Below are positions 15,769 to 24,506 of a stretch of 39,769 nucleotides of DNA, in pieces. A model generated the notes under the pieces. That model made no database searches. It saw only the letters and a list, made by a program, of their open reading frames with translations, and was not told the DNA's origin. Numbering within the stretch: the stretch's first letter is position 1; each line of letters starts with the position of its first letter. This DNA comes from Candidatus Dietzia intestinipullorum (GTDB taxonomy: Bacteria > Actinomycetota > Actinomycetes > Mycobacteriales > Mycobacteriaceae), in contig DWWP01000055.1 of the NCBI GenBank assembly GCA_019119635.1, positions 1-39,769 on the forward strand, in the 5' to 3' direction. A program made the position numbers and the translations under genes.

Positions 15769-16683
15769 TCAGCCGGCGACCATCAGCCGGGCGGCCTCGG
15801 TGCAGCTGTGGCGTGGTCGCCACCCGGTGGCGTCGCGGAGTCGTCGGGACGTGGTGACCGGCTCTCCGCGGGTCACCCAGTGGGACGAGTACGGGAGCAG
15901 TCGCAGTCGGAAGCCGAGGTCGGCCAGCCGGCGGGCCGCGCCGAGCGGCACCGGGACGCACAGCGACCGGTTCATGCGGCACAGGTCGGCCACGGTGACC
16001 GCGCCCTCCGGGCCGAGGTTGAACTCGCCGTCGGTGGCCGTGGCGACCACCCGCAGGTACGCGTCCACGAGGTCGTCCTGGTGGAGGAACTGGTAGTGGG
16101 ACCGCGCAGGGCTCGGGTAGGCGACGACCCGCGAGCGCATGGTCGCCAGCCCCGAATTGGCCATGTCGGGCCCCACCACATAGGTGGGGCGCAGGACCGC
16201 GACCGCCATACGGCCGTCCGTGCCCTGCCGCCATCGGCGCACGTCCTGCTCCATGGCGGCCTTGTGGTGGAAGTAGTAGTACGACGCATCGGCGCCGATC
16301 GGTGCGGACTCGTCGATCACCTCGGGGCCGTCGCGCGGCCCGTAGGCGTTGATGCTCGACGTCATCACGCACACCCGGGCCCCGGCCGAATCGGCGGCCC
16401 ACAGGACGCGGCGCGAGCCGTCGACGTTGACGACCCGCGCCGCCTCCTTGTCGCGGGGCTCCTCCACCACGAACGCGCAGTGGATCACCGCGTCGGCGCC
16501 CTCGAACGCCTCGTCGAGCCGGTCGGTGGCGAGGTCGATCGACCGCCGCTCGATCTTGGGGTCGTCGACACGCAACGGCGAGCGGGCCAGCGCGACCACC
16601 CGGTCGACGTCGTCGCGCCGGACCAGCCCGCGCAGGAGGGCGGTGCCGAAGTCGCCGGACGCGCCGGTGAGCACGACCCTCAT
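15769..16683 (-). CDS. Extended SDR, NAD(P)-dependent epimerase/dehydratase family
   Basis: A 304-residue Rossmann protein. The nucleotide-binding motif is VLTGASGDFGTALL at the N-terminus. An acidic residue (DLATDRLD) and the HCAFVVEE strand follow, and a MTSSINAYGP active-site strand supplies the Ser. A YYYFHHKAAME segment contains the Tyr-x3-Lys pair. It probably reduces a keto group or dehydrates/epimerises a substrate made by the oxoamine synthase upstream. Extended SDRs serve this role after serine palmitoyltransferase in bacterial sphingolipid synthesis, but that parallel is only suggestive. The ATG at 16681-16683 overlaps the upstream stop by four bases. Confidence 0.82.
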   Translation of the reverse strand: MRVVLTGASGDFGTALLRGLVRRDDVDRVVALARSPLRVDDPKIERRSIDLATDRLDEAFEGADAVIHCAFVVEEPRDKEAARVVNVDGSRRVLWAADSAGARVCVMTSSINAYGPRDGPEVIDESAPIGADASYYYFHHKAAMEQDVRRWRQGTDGRMAVAVLRPTYVVGPDMANSGLATMRSRVVAYPSPARSHYQFLHQDDLVDAYLRVVATATDGEFNLGPEGAVTVADLCRMNRSLCVPVPLGAARRLADLGFRLRLLPYSSHWVTRGEPVTTSRRLRDATGWRPRHSCTEAARLMVAG

Positions 16684-17912
16684 CGTGCGGCCACCGGCCG
16701 GGTGAGGGCGAGGACCTCGTCGATCGCCTCGGCGGACTCGACCAGCTGCTCCTGCGAGTGTTCGGCCGTGACGCACAGTCGCAGGAGCGCGCCGGACGCC
16801 GGGACGGCCGGGTGCATCGCGACCCCCGTGTACACGCCGCGCTCGAGCAGGAGATTCCACGCCTGGACGGCGCGCACGTCGTCGCCCACGGGGACCGGCA
16901 CGATGGGCGACCACTCATCCTCGGCCAGCCCGGACGCGGCGTCGATGCCCTTCTCTCCCAGGAGGTCGCACAGGAAGGTCGAGTTCCGGCGCACGGTGTC
17001 GGTGAGCGCGGCCCCCTCATCGGTGCGCATCAGCCGGATCGAGGCCAGCGAGGAGGCGGTGGCGGCGGGGACGGAGGACGTGCTGAAGATCATCGAGCGC
17101 GCCGTGGCCCGCAGTCCGGTCACCAGCTCCGCGCTGCCGGTGATGAACCCCCCGCACGAGGCGGAACACTTGGAGAACGACGCCATGGTCACGTCCACGT
17201 CGTCGACGGTCCCGGTCTACTCGACCCAGCCGCGTCGGGTCGGGCCGTACAGGCCCATCGCGTGGGCCTCGTCGACCATGAGTGCGGCGCCGGCGTCGCG
17301 GGCCAGGTCGGAGATCCCGGTCAGGGGAGCGAGGCTGCCCTCCATCGAGTAGAGGGAATCGACGACGACGAGGATCTGTTCCGGTCGCCCCGCGCGAGCG
17401 GTGGCCAGCGCCTCCTCGAGCGCCGCCGGATCGTTGTGCCGGAAGGAGTGGACGGAGGTCCGGGCCATGCGCAGGCCGTCCCGGAGCGAGGCGTGGGCGA
17501 ACTCGTCCACCACGACGGCGTCCCGCTCGCCGACCAGGGCGCCGAGGGTGCCGAGATTGGTCTGGTGCCCGGTCGAGAAGCACAGTGCGTCCTCGGTTCC
17601 GAACCAGTCCGCGATCTCCGCCTCCAGTTCCTCGTGCAGCGTCATGGTCCCGTTGAGCAGGCGACTGCCGGTGCTCGCCGACCCGAACCGACGGACGGCC
17701 GCGGTGGTGGCCTCCACGACCTCGGGGTGCCCGGCCAGGCCGAGGTAGTTGTTGGAGCCGAGCATGATCCGGTCCACGCCGCGGATGGTGGCGGTGCCGC
17801 CGATCCCGGACTGCATCGTCCGGTAGTAGGGGCTCTGGTCGGACTCCCGGAGGGACGACAGCAGTTGCGCCCGCTCGTCGGCGGCGAGTCGGTCGACCAG
17901 GGGGTGGTTCAC
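16680..17912 (-). pseudogene. Alpha-oxoamine synthase (BioF/serine palmitoyltransferase/CqsA-like) interrupted by an in-frame TAG
   Basis: Read through the stop this is a 410-residue PLP enzyme that condenses an amino acid with an acyl thioester. The first 231 codons carry GSNNYLGLAGHPEV, GSASTGSRLLNGT, the PLP-stacking region FSTGHQTNLG and VDEAHAMGLYGPT. Codon 232 is TAG (17219-17217). The same frame then continues without shift as TGTVDDVDVTMASFSK, with the PLP-lysine, and the full C-terminal domain. The 231-residue product would lack the catalytic Lys. One base change (GAG to TAG fits) explains the break; a sequencing error or recent nonsense mutation is likeliest. The GTG at 17912 has AAGGAG seven bases before it. 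The 3' end overlaps the SDR start. Confidence 0.85.
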
Positions 17913-17995
17913 GGAGGACTCCTTCCGGTGGGGGTTCCCGGGTGGTTCGCCCCCCGGCGGTGCCCGGATTGGTCTGCGGACCGGATCCGGTGCAC

Positions 17996-18001
17996 TAGGT
18001 T
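17996..18001 (+). promoter_or_regulatory. -10 box before the FAD-linked oxidase gene
   Basis: TAGGTT ends seven bases before the ATG at 18009, suggesting a leaderless transcript. No well-spaced -35 hexamer was seen. Confidence 0.3.
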
Positions 18002-18008
18002 CGGCGTC

Positions 18009-19367
18009 ATGTCCCTCGACGCCCTCCGCTCCCGCCTCGACACCGCCGCGGTCCTCACCGACCCGGACATCATGGAGACCTATCGCCAGGACTGGGCCCG
18101 CGCCCCGCACCCGGGGACGCCCCTGGCCGTGGTGCGGGCGGGGTCGACGCAGGACGTCCGGGAGGTCATGCGCTGGGCCACGGAGTACGGCGTCCCGGTG
18201 GTCCCGCGCGGCGCCGGCTCCGGACTGTCGGGCGGTGCGACGGCCGTGGACGGCGGCATCGTGCTCAGTACCGAGCTGATGCGCGACATCGCCGTCGACC
18301 CGGTCACCCGCACGGCGACGATCCAGCCCGGGCTGCTCAACGCCGAGGTCAAGGCGGCGGCCGCCGAGCACGGGCTCTGGTACCCGCCGGACCCCTCCTC
18401 GTACGAGATCTGCTCGATCGGCGGGAACGTGGCCACCAACGCGGGCGGACTGTGCTGCGTCAAGTACGGCGTGACCACCGACTACGTGCTGGGGATGACC
18501 GTGGTGCTCGCCGACGGGACCGCGGTGGAGCTGGGCGGGCCGCGGCTCAAGGACACCGCGGGGCTGAGCCTGACCAAGTTGTTCGTGGGCAGTGAGGGCA
18601 CGCTGGGGATCGTCACGGAGGTCATCGTCAGGCTGGTGCCGCAGCAGCCGCCCCGCTCGACTGTCGTGGGCGTGTTCCCGGACGTGGTGGCGTGTAGCGA
18701 GACCGTCCTCGCCATCACCCGGCGAACCCGGCCGGCGATGCTCGAGTTCATGGACAACGCCACCATCCGGGCCGTCGAGGCGGACCTGCGGATGGGCCTG
18801 GACACCTCGGCCGGGGCGATGCTGCTCGCCCAGTCCGACCTCACCGGGCCCGACCGCGCCGCCGAGGCCGGGTTCATGGCCACGGCGTTCACCGAGCACG
18901 GCGCCACCGAGGTGTTCTCCACCGACGACCCGGACGAGGGGGAGCAGTTCACGGTCGCCCGCCGGGCCGCCTTCACGAGCCTCGGCAAGACCGGCTCGCT
19001 GCTCCTCGAGGACGTCGGGGTCCCGCTGCCCGCGCTCCCGGCGCTGGTGGAGGGCATCGAGACCATCTCCACGCAGCGGGGCGTACCCATCGCCCTGGTC
19101 GCCCACGCCGGGGACGGCAACACCCACCCGATCATCGTGTCGTCCGACCACGACCCCGACCACGCGGAGCGCGCACGGATCGCGTTCGGTGAGGTGATGG
19201 ACCTGGCGATCGGACTCGGCGGCACGATCACCGGCGAGCACGGCGTGGGCAGGCTCAAGAAGGACTGGCTCCCGGACCAGCTCGGCGACGACGTCATGGC
19301 GCTCACCCGCCGCATCAAGGACGCGCTCGACCCCCAGGGGCTGCTCAACCCCGGCGCGATGCTCTGA
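18009..19367 (+). CDS. FAD-linked oxidase, glycolate oxidase GlcD / D-lactate dehydrogenase type
   Basis: A 452-residue flavoprotein of the vanillyl-alcohol-oxidase fold family. The FAD-binding loop is PRGAGSGLSGGATA (about residues 76-89), followed by SIGGNVATNAGGLCCVKYG. The C-terminal cap domain carries the metal/substrate motif AHAGDGNTHP and the closing GEHGVGRLKK. The length fits single-subunit GlcD/D-2-hydroxyacid dehydrogenases. The likely reaction is oxidation of glycolate, D-lactate or another 2-hydroxyacid to the keto acid; the substrate cannot be told. It is divergent from the oxoamine synthase operon. A hairpin directly after the stop separates it from the metE riboswitch. Confidence 0.88.
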   Translation: MSLDALRSRLDTAAVLTDPDIMETYRQDWARAPHPGTPLAVVRAGSTQDVREVMRWATEYGVPVVPRGAGSGLSGGATAVDGGIVLSTELMRDIAVDPVTRTATIQPGLLNAEVKAAAAEHGLWYPPDPSSYEICSIGGNVATNAGGLCCVKYGVTTDYVLGMTVVLADGTAVELGGPRLKDTAGLSLTKLFVGSEGTLGIVTEVIVRLVPQQPPRSTVVGVFPDVVACSETVLAITRRTRPAMLEFMDNATIRAVEADLRMGLDTSAGAMLLAQSDLTGPDRAAEAGFMATAFTEHGATEVFSTDDPDEGEQFTVARRAAFTSLGKTGSLLLEDVGVPLPALPALVEGIETISTQRGVPIALVAHAGDGNTHPIIVSSDHDPDHAERARIAFGEVMDLAIGLGGTITGEHGVGRLKKDWLPDQLGDDVMALTRRIKDALDPQGLLNPGAML

Positions 19368-19397
19368 GCACCGCCCGTGTGATAGACACGGCGGTGC
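19368..19397 (+). terminator. Hairpin after the FAD-linked oxidase gene
   Basis: GCACCGCCCGTGT and ACACGGCGGTGC form a 12-base-pair stem with one bulged C around the loop GATAG, beginning at the base after the TGA. There is no U-tract, as is common for actinobacterial terminators. Confidence 0.6.
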
Positions 19398-19404
19398 AGT
19401 CGGT

Positions 19405-19618
19405 TCGAGACCTCCGGTGCCCGCCACGGCGGGCGGGGGCCTCGTCGAAGCGCTCCGGACACGGGGCGTGAGAGGGAACCCGGTGGGAATCCGGGACTGT
19501 CCCGCAGCGGTATGAGGGAACGACCGCCGTCACCTCGAGCACTGGGAGCGATCCCGGGAAGCGACGGCCAGTAGGTCCGGCCCCGTGGCCACCGCCCTCG
19601 AGTCCGAATACCTGCCGG
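19405..19618 (+). promoter_or_regulatory. Cobalamin (AdoCbl) riboswitch upstream of metE
   Basis: The conserved core is present in order: GGGAACCCGGTGGGAAT and CCGGGACTGTCCCGCAGCGG (19474-19510), a GGGAAGCGACGGCCAGTAGG block (19555-19575), and the closing CGAGTCCGAATACCTGCCGG (19599-19618). These are the signatures of the B12-box riboswitch. The element represses B12-independent methionine synthase when cobalamin is available. The exact P1 ends are uncertain. Confidence 0.96.
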
Positions 19619-19622
19619 TTGT

Positions 19623-19643
19623 ACCGGGTGCGCCGCACCCGGT
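19623..19643 (+). promoter_or_regulatory. Strong hairpin behind the B12 riboswitch (expression-platform candidate)
   Basis: ACCGGGTGC (19623-19631) and GCACCCGGT (19635-19643) form a perfect nine-base-pair stem with loop GCC. It begins five bases after the aptamer. There is no T-run, so it may act with Rho or by altering the aptamer's P1 stem. A further GGGGCG/CGCCCC stem lies near 19700-19720. Confidence 0.45.
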
Positions 19644-19790
19644 GGTATGCCGCCTCGTGGACAGGGCGCGCGGCCGATGACGACACCTGAAGCGGACAGG
19701 GGCGGACCTCACGCCCCTTCGCGGCCCGGGCGGGCGCGTGACGCGGGTGCCATCGACGGACGGCGTGTCCGACTTGGGCGGTGTGCACTG

Positions 19791-19820
19791 ATGAGCCGCA
19801 CAGGAGGACGTCCGAAGTGA
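19791..19820 (+). CDS. Short upstream reading frame overlapping the metE start
   Basis: ATGAGCCGC at 19791 opens a nine-codon frame (MSRTGGRPK) whose TGA (19818-19820) overlaps the metE GTG (19817-19819). The same frame can be extended in-phase to an ATG at 19677, giving 47 codons. It may be chance, but the GTGA junction would couple translation to metE. No clear ribosome-binding site precedes either ATG. Confidence 0.2.
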   Translation: MSRTGGRPK

Positions 19821-22123
19821 CACTCACCCACACCGGGGCCGCGCGCAGCGCGCGCCCGTTCACCGCCACCGCCCTCGGCGCGCCCCGCATCGGGCCGAAC
19901 CGGGAACTCAAGAAGGCCGTGGAGGCCTACTGGGCCGGAACACTCGACAGGCGGTCGCTGCGCGACGTCGCGGCCGGGCTGCGCCGCGACGACCGCGCCC
20001 GGATGACCATGGCCGGGTTCGACTCCGTCCCCACCAACACGTTCTCCTACTACGACCAGGTGCTCGACACCGCCGTCCTGTTGGGCGCCCTCCCGGCCCG
20101 GGTCGAGGGTGTCGAGGACCCGCTCGACCGCTACTTCGCCGCGGCCCGCGGCACCGCGGAGATCCGGCCGCTCGAGATGACCAAGTGGTTCGACACCAAC
20201 TACCACTACCTGGTCCCCGAGATCGCCGACGAGACCCGCTTCACGCTCCACCCGGAAGCCGTTCTCGCGGACCTGGCGGAGGCGGTCGAGGAGGGCGTCC
20301 CGGCGCGGCCCGTCGTCGTCGGCCCGGCCACCTTCCTCGCGTTGTCCAAGGCGGCGCCCGGCGCGGGCGAGCCCTGGGAACGCCTCGACGACCTGGTCCC
20401 GCTCTATCAGCAGCTGCTCTCTCTCCTGCGGGCCGGAGGGGCCGGGTGGGTCCAGCTGGACGAGCCGGCCCTCGTCACGGACCTCGACGCCGCGCAGCTG
20501 GAGAAGGTGACCGAGGTCTACGGCGCGCTCACCGCGAGCGCGGATCGCCCGGCGGTGTGCGTGGCCACCTACTTCGGCGACCCGGGGCCCGCGCTCGAGG
20601 CGCTCGGCGCGACCGAGATCGACGCGGTCGCCGTCGACCTGGTGGCCGGCGGCCCGGGGGCGCTCGCGGCGACGACGGCGTTCCACGACCGGCTCGTGCT
20701 GGCCGGGGTGGTCGACGGGCGCAACATCTGGCGCACCGACCTCGACGGCGCGCTGGGCACGCTGGCCACCGCCCTGGGATCGTCGGGCAGCCTCGCGGTG
20801 AGCACGTCCTGCTCCACGCTCCACGTGCCCTACTCCCTGGAGCCCGAGTCGGACCTCGACCCCGGCCTGCGGGCGTGGCTGGCCTTCGCCGAGGAGAAGT
20901 ACGACGAGGTCCGCGTGCTCGCGGACGCGCTGCGGGACGGGCGCGACTCCCGGGCCGACGCGTTCGACCGGTGCCGCGAGGCGCTGGCGGCCCGCGCCTC
21001 GGATCCGCGTGTGCGCGACATGAGCCTGCGCGGCCGGGTCGACGCGCTCCGGTCCGCGGGGGCGACCCGTGCGCCGGCGGCGGAGCGGGCCGCCGCGCAG
21101 CGTGCCCGACTTGGCCTGCCGACCCTGCCCACCACGACGATCGGCTCGTTCCCGCAGACCGACGACATCCGCCGGGCCCGGGCAGCCCACCGCAACGGCA
21201 GGCTGGATGACGCGGCGTACACGGACGCCATGCGGGACGAGATCCGGCGCGTGATCGAACTGCAGGAGCGGCTCGGCCTGGACGTCCTGGTGCACGGGGA
21301 GCCGGAACGCAACGACATGGTGCAGTACTTCGCCGAACTCCTCGACGGGTTCGCCACCACCGCCGGCGGCTGGGTCCAGTCCTACGGCAGCCGCTGCGTG
21401 CGCCCGCCGATCCTCTTCGGCGACGTCCGGCGGCCAAACCCCATGACCGTTGACTGGTCGCGATACGCGCAATCGCTCACGTCGAAGCCGGTCAAGGGCA
21501 TGCTCACGGGGCCGGTGACGATCCTGGCCTGGTCGTTCGTCCGCGATGACCTGCCGATCGCGGACGTCGCCGACCAGGTCGCGCTCGCGATCCGGCAGGA
21601 GACCGTGGACCTCCAGGGTGCCGGCCTGGCGATCGTCCAGGTCGACGAGCCCGCGCTGCGGGAGCTGCTGCCGCTGCGCCGCGCGGACCAGCCGGACTAC
21701 CTCGACTGGTCGGTGCGGTCCTTCCGGCTCGCCACCTCGGGGGTGTCGGACGCGACCCAGATCCACACGCACCTGTGCTACTCGGAGTTCGGTGAGGTGA
21801 TCGACTCCATCGCCCGGCTCGACGCCGATGTCACCTCGATCGAGGCGGCGCGCTCGCACATGGAGATCCTCGGCGACCTCGACGCCGCGGGCTTCACCAA
21901 CCAGGTCGGCCCCGGGGTCTACGACATCCACTCGCCGCGGGTGCCGGCCGAGGGCGAGATCGCGGAACTGCTCCGCGAGGCGGTGGCGGCGATGCCCGCC
22001 GAGAGGCTGTGGGTGAACCCCGACTGCGGCCTCAAGACGCGACGGGACGACGAGGTCGAGGCGGCTCTGGGCGCGCTGGTCGCGGCCACCGGCGCGGTAC
22101 GCGGGGAGGTCTCCGGGACCTGA
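19817..22123 (+). CDS. metE: Cobalamin-independent methionine synthase MetE
   Basis: A 768-residue 5-methyltetrahydropteroyltriglutamate-homocysteine methyltransferase, the usual MetE length with the duplicated barrel. The N-terminal barrel opens [19 protein letters not shown]. The C-terminal barrel starts at [13 protein letters not shown]. Zinc ligands are seen in [12 protein letters not shown] (His and Cys near residue 650) and in NPDCGLKTR (Cys near 736). GTG 19817 is preferred because AGGAGG lies nine bases upstream; an in-frame GTG at 19781 is possible. Expression is controlled by the cobalamin riboswitch in its ~400-base leader, implying that the cell also has a B12-dependent MetH. The 3' end converges with the DtxR-family gene. 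Confidence 0.97.
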   Translation: MTLTHTGAARSARPFTATALGAPRIGPNRELKKAVEAYWAGTLDRRSLRDVAAGLRRDDRARMTMAGFDSVPTNTFSYYDQVLDTAVLLGALPARVEGVEDPLDRYFAAARGTAEIRPLEMTKWFDTNYHYLVPEIADETRFTLHPEAVLADLAEAVEEGVPARPVVVGPATFLALSKAAPGAGEPWERLDDLVPLYQQLLSLLRAGGAGWVQLDEPALVTDLDAAQLEKVTEVYGALTASADRPAVCVATYFGDPGPALEALGATEIDAVAVDLVAGGPGALAATTAFHDRLVLAGVVDGRNIWRTDLDGALGTLATALGSSGSLAVSTSCSTLHVPYSLEPESDLDPGLRAWLAFAEEKYDEVRVLADALRDGRDSRADAFDRCREALAARASDPRVRDMSLRGRVDALRSAGATRAPAAERAAAQRARLGLPTLPTTTIGSFPQTDDIRRARAAHRNGRLDDAAYTDAMRDEIRRVIELQERLGLDVLVHGEPERNDMVQYFAELLDGFATTAGGWVQSYGSRCVRPPILFGDVRRPNPMTVDWSRYAQSLTSKPVKGMLTGPVTILAWSFVRDDLPIADVADQVALAIRQETVDLQGAGLAIVQVDEPALRELLPLRRADQPDYLDWSVRSFRLATSGVSDATQIHTHLCYSEFGEVIDSIARLDADVTSIEAARSHMEILGDLDAAGFTNQVGPGVYDIHSPRVPAEGEIAELLREAVAAMPAERLWVNPDCGLKTRRDDEVEAALGALVAATGAVRGEVSGT

Positions 22124-22138
22124 GTCACGGGTGGTCGC

Positions 22139-22849
22139 TCAGGGCCCGACCTCGTCGTCGTCCTGACCGGCCACCCGGACCCGCACCGCCGCGGCGACGG
22201 GCGTGCCGACCTGCACGGCCTCGCCCCCGAGCTCCACGGTGATGATCCCCAGCTCGACCTGTCGGGAGCGGACCGAGACCTCGGAGTCGGGCCGCAGGCC
22301 GATCTCGGCGAGGTGCCGCAGGACGGTGTTGTCGCGGTCGGACACGCGCGTGACGACGCCGGCGGCCCCCTCGGGGACCTGGTCCAGCGGCATGTCGCCC
22401 AGTGGGTCGACGCGGCCGTCGCGCGTCGGGATGGGGTCGCCGTGGGGGTCCCGGCGCGGGTGGTCGAGGTAGACGTCCAGCGCGTCGACGAACCGGTCCG
22501 AGACCACGTGCTCGAGCGCGTCCGCCTCCGCGTGCACCGCGTCCCACGGGTAGTCCAGGCACCGGGCGAGGAAGGTCTCGAGGATCCGGTGCCGGCGGAC
22601 CATCGCCACCGCGAAGCCGTGACCGGCGTCGGTGAGCTCCACCGGGGCGTACGGGCGGTGCACGGCCAACCCCAGGGAGACGAGCTTGCGGACGCCCTCC
22701 GTGACCGACGACGGCGAGGCCCCCAGTCGCTCGGCCAGTGCGCCCGAGGTGACCGCGTCGCCGCCGGCGCCCAGTGAATGGGCGGCCATCAGGTAGGCCT
22801 GGATGGTCGGCGTGAGGTCAGCGAGTCGCAGGGGCGGGTCGACGGTCAT
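22139..22849 (-). CDS. DtxR/MntR-family metal-dependent repressor
   Basis: A 236-residue regulator of the DtxR family. The N-terminal winged helix (about 10-75) includes TSGALAERLGASPSSVTEGV and KLVSLGLAVHRPYAPVELTD. The dimerisation/metal-binding domain (75-145) supplies His and Glu ligands in MVRRHRILETFLARCL and DALEHVVSDRF. A C-terminal FeoA/SH3-like domain (about 150-230) reads LRPDSEVSVRSR. It is the last gene of the operon with the three transporter genes, and its ATG overlaps the permease stop by four bases. This placement suggests that it is the manganese (or iron) sensor controlling the importer, probably via the site at 25458-25471. Confidence 0.9.
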   Translation of the reverse strand: MTVDPPLRLADLTPTIQAYLMAAHSLGAGGDAVTSGALAERLGASPSSVTEGVRKLVSLGLAVHRPYAPVELTDAGHGFAVAMVRRHRILETFLARCLDYPWDAVHAEADALEHVVSDRFVDALDVYLDHPRRDPHGDPIPTRDGRVDPLGDMPLDQVPEGAAGVVTRVSDRDNTVLRHLAEIGLRPDSEVSVRSRQVELGIITVELGGEAVQVGTPVAAAVRVRVAGQDDDEVGP

Positions 22850-23715
22850 GCCGCCAGTGTCCCAGACCTCCGCGAGCGGACCCGGGACACAGCGCGGGAG
22901 GCCAGCCCCCGGCGTGGCGCGAAGAGCTGCGCGGCGACGAAGAGCGTCGCCTGGGAGAGCACGACGACCGGGCCGGGCGGGAGATCGGCGTAATACGCGA
23001 GGTACACGCCGGCCAGGCCCCCGAGGAGGGCGACCAGGACGGAGACCGTCATGAGCCCGCGCATCGTGTCCGTGAGCAACTGGGCGGTCGCGCCGGGGAT
23101 GATGAGCGTCGCCACCACGAGGATCACGCCGACCGACTGGACGCCCGCGACCGTGGCGGTGGCCAGCGTCACCAGCAGCACCCCCGTGAGTAGCCCGGTC
23201 TTGAGCCCGAGCGTGTGGGCGTGCAGCCGGTCGAAGGCCAGCAGTACGAGGTCGCGGCGGAAGACGAGCAGCACGATCACGGTGAAGGCGGCGACGACGA
23301 GGACCTGGACGAGCTCGCGATCGCCCACCCCCAGCAGGCTCCCGAAGAGGATGGTGTGCAGGTCCTGCTGGCTGGGGAACCGGGAGATGAGCACCATGCC
23401 CAGCGAGAACAGTGTGGTGAAGACGATGCCCATCGCGGCGTCCTCACGCACCGTGCCGGCCTCGCGCACCCCGCCGATGAGGGCGACCGCCACCAGTGCG
23501 GCGAGCAGGGCGCCGATCGCGAACGGCATGCCGGCCATCGAGGCGATCACGACGCCGGGGAGCACGGCGTGGGACACGGCGTCGCCCATGAGGGCCCAGC
23601 CCATGTGGACGAGCCAGCAGCTCAGCAGCGCACCGGCGACGCTGGCGGCGACCACCACCAGGAGGGCACGCCACATGAAGTCGTAGGCCATCGGGGCCAT
23701 CAGCAGGTCGATCAC
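22846..23715 (-). CDS. Metal (Mn/Zn/Fe) ABC transporter permease, ABC-3 family
   Basis: A 289-residue membrane protein of the ZnuB/MntB/PsaC class with eight or nine hydrophobic segments. Family landmarks include SCWLVHMGWALMGDAVSHAV near residue 40 and DPxGP-like positions in the loops. It forms the membrane channel for the metal delivered by the lipoprotein at 24503-25444. The ATG at 23715 overlaps the ATPase stop by four bases, and its own stop overlaps the DtxR-family start. Confidence 0.92.
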   Translation of the reverse strand: MIDLLMAPMAYDFMWRALLVVVAASVAGALLSCWLVHMGWALMGDAVSHAVLPGVVIASMAGMPFAIGALLAALVAVALIGGVREAGTVREDAAMGIVFTTLFSLGMVLISRFPSQQDLHTILFGSLLGVGDRELVQVLVVAAFTVIVLLVFRRDLVLLAFDRLHAHTLGLKTGLLTGVLLVTLATATVAGVQSVGVILVVATLIIPGATAQLLTDTMRGLMTVSVLVALLGGLAGVYLAYYADLPPGPVVVLSQATLFVAAQLFAPRRGLASRAVSRVRSRRSGTLAA

Positions 23716-24506
23716 GAACCGGCCCCCGATCCGGCCGGGGCCTCGACCCGGCGGGCGCCGAGGAGCGTGGCGAGCATGTCCGGCGTCGTGGTCTCGGCCA
23801 CCGTCCCGTGCGCGACGAGGCGGCCGTCGAGCAGGGCCACCGAGTCGGCCAGGCGGTCGAGCGTGTCGAGGTGGTGGGTCGACACCAGCGCCGTCCGCCC
23901 CTGCGAGGCGAGGTCACGCAGGACCTCCACGTAGACCTCCTCGCTGCCGGCGTCCATGCCGTTGAACGGCTCGTCGAGCAGGAGTAGATCGGCCTCCTGG
24001 GCGAGACACCGGGCGAGCAGGACGCGGCGACGCTGCCCCCCGGACAGTTCGCCGATCCGGCGCCTGGCGATCGCGGCCAGGCCGACGCGGTCGAGGGACT
24101 CCTCGACAGCGGCCCGGTCCGCGGCCGAGGGGCGTCGCCACGCCCCCGTGAACGGGCGGCGACCCTGCATCACCACGTCGTGGGCCGAGACGGGGAACCG
24201 CTCGTCGATCCCGTCGGACTGGCCCACCGTGGCGACCAGGCCCGACCGCAGGGCGCTCCGGACCGGCTGCCCGAGGATCCGGACCCTCCCGTGTACCGGC
24301 CGGACCAGCCCCAGCAGCGCGAGCAGCAGCGAGGACTTGCCGGAGCCGTTCGGGCCCAGCAGGACCGTCACGCTGCCGCGGGGGACCCGCAGGGACACGT
24401 CCTCGAGGGCGCGGGTGCGTCCGCGGTCGATGGTGAGATCGGCGACGTCCACGGCGGGGTCGGCGCCGGGACGGGCCGACCCGGCGGTATCGCGGGACAC
24501 GCTCAT
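23712..24506 (-). CDS. Metal ABC transporter ATP-binding protein
   Basis: A 264-residue ATPase of the ZnuC/MntA class. Walker A is GPNGSGKSS, the signature is LSGGQRRRVLLARCL, Walker B is LLLLDEPFNGMD, and the H-loop is VSTHH. It energises import through the permease encoded next. The ATG at 24504-24506 overlaps the stop of the binding-protein gene by four bases. The much longer open frame on this strand is a shadow of that gene. Metal identity is taken from the binding protein, where the ligand set looks manganese-type. Confidence 0.93.
   Translation of the reverse strand: MSVSRDTAGSARPGADPAVDVADLTIDRGRTRALEDVSLRVPRGSVTVLLGPNGSGKSSLLLALLGLVRPVHGRVRILGQPVRSALRSGLVATVGQSDGIDERFPVSAHDVVMQGRRPFTGAWRRPSAADRAAVEESLDRVGLAAIARRRIGELSGGQRRRVLLARCLAQEADLLLLDEPFNGMDAGSEEVYVEVLRDLASQGRTALVSTHHLDTLDRLADSVALLDGRLVAHGTVAETTTPDMLATLLGARRVEAPAGSGAGS

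Noticed and set aside
17217-17219. TAG as a recoded sense codon (pyrrolysine or similar) in the oxoamine synthase
   Set aside because: There is no recoding element or suppressor tRNA in view, and actinomycetes of this kind are not known for it. A point mutation or sequencing error is simpler.
19402-19412. GGTTCGAGACC, resembling a tRNA T-loop
   Set aside because: No acceptor, D or anticodon arms can be folded around it. It lies at the 5' edge of the cobalamin riboswitch.
19709-21931. 740-codon minus-strand frame opposite metE
   Set aside because: It is the antisense shadow of metE, with biased Arg/Val/Gly composition and no family features.
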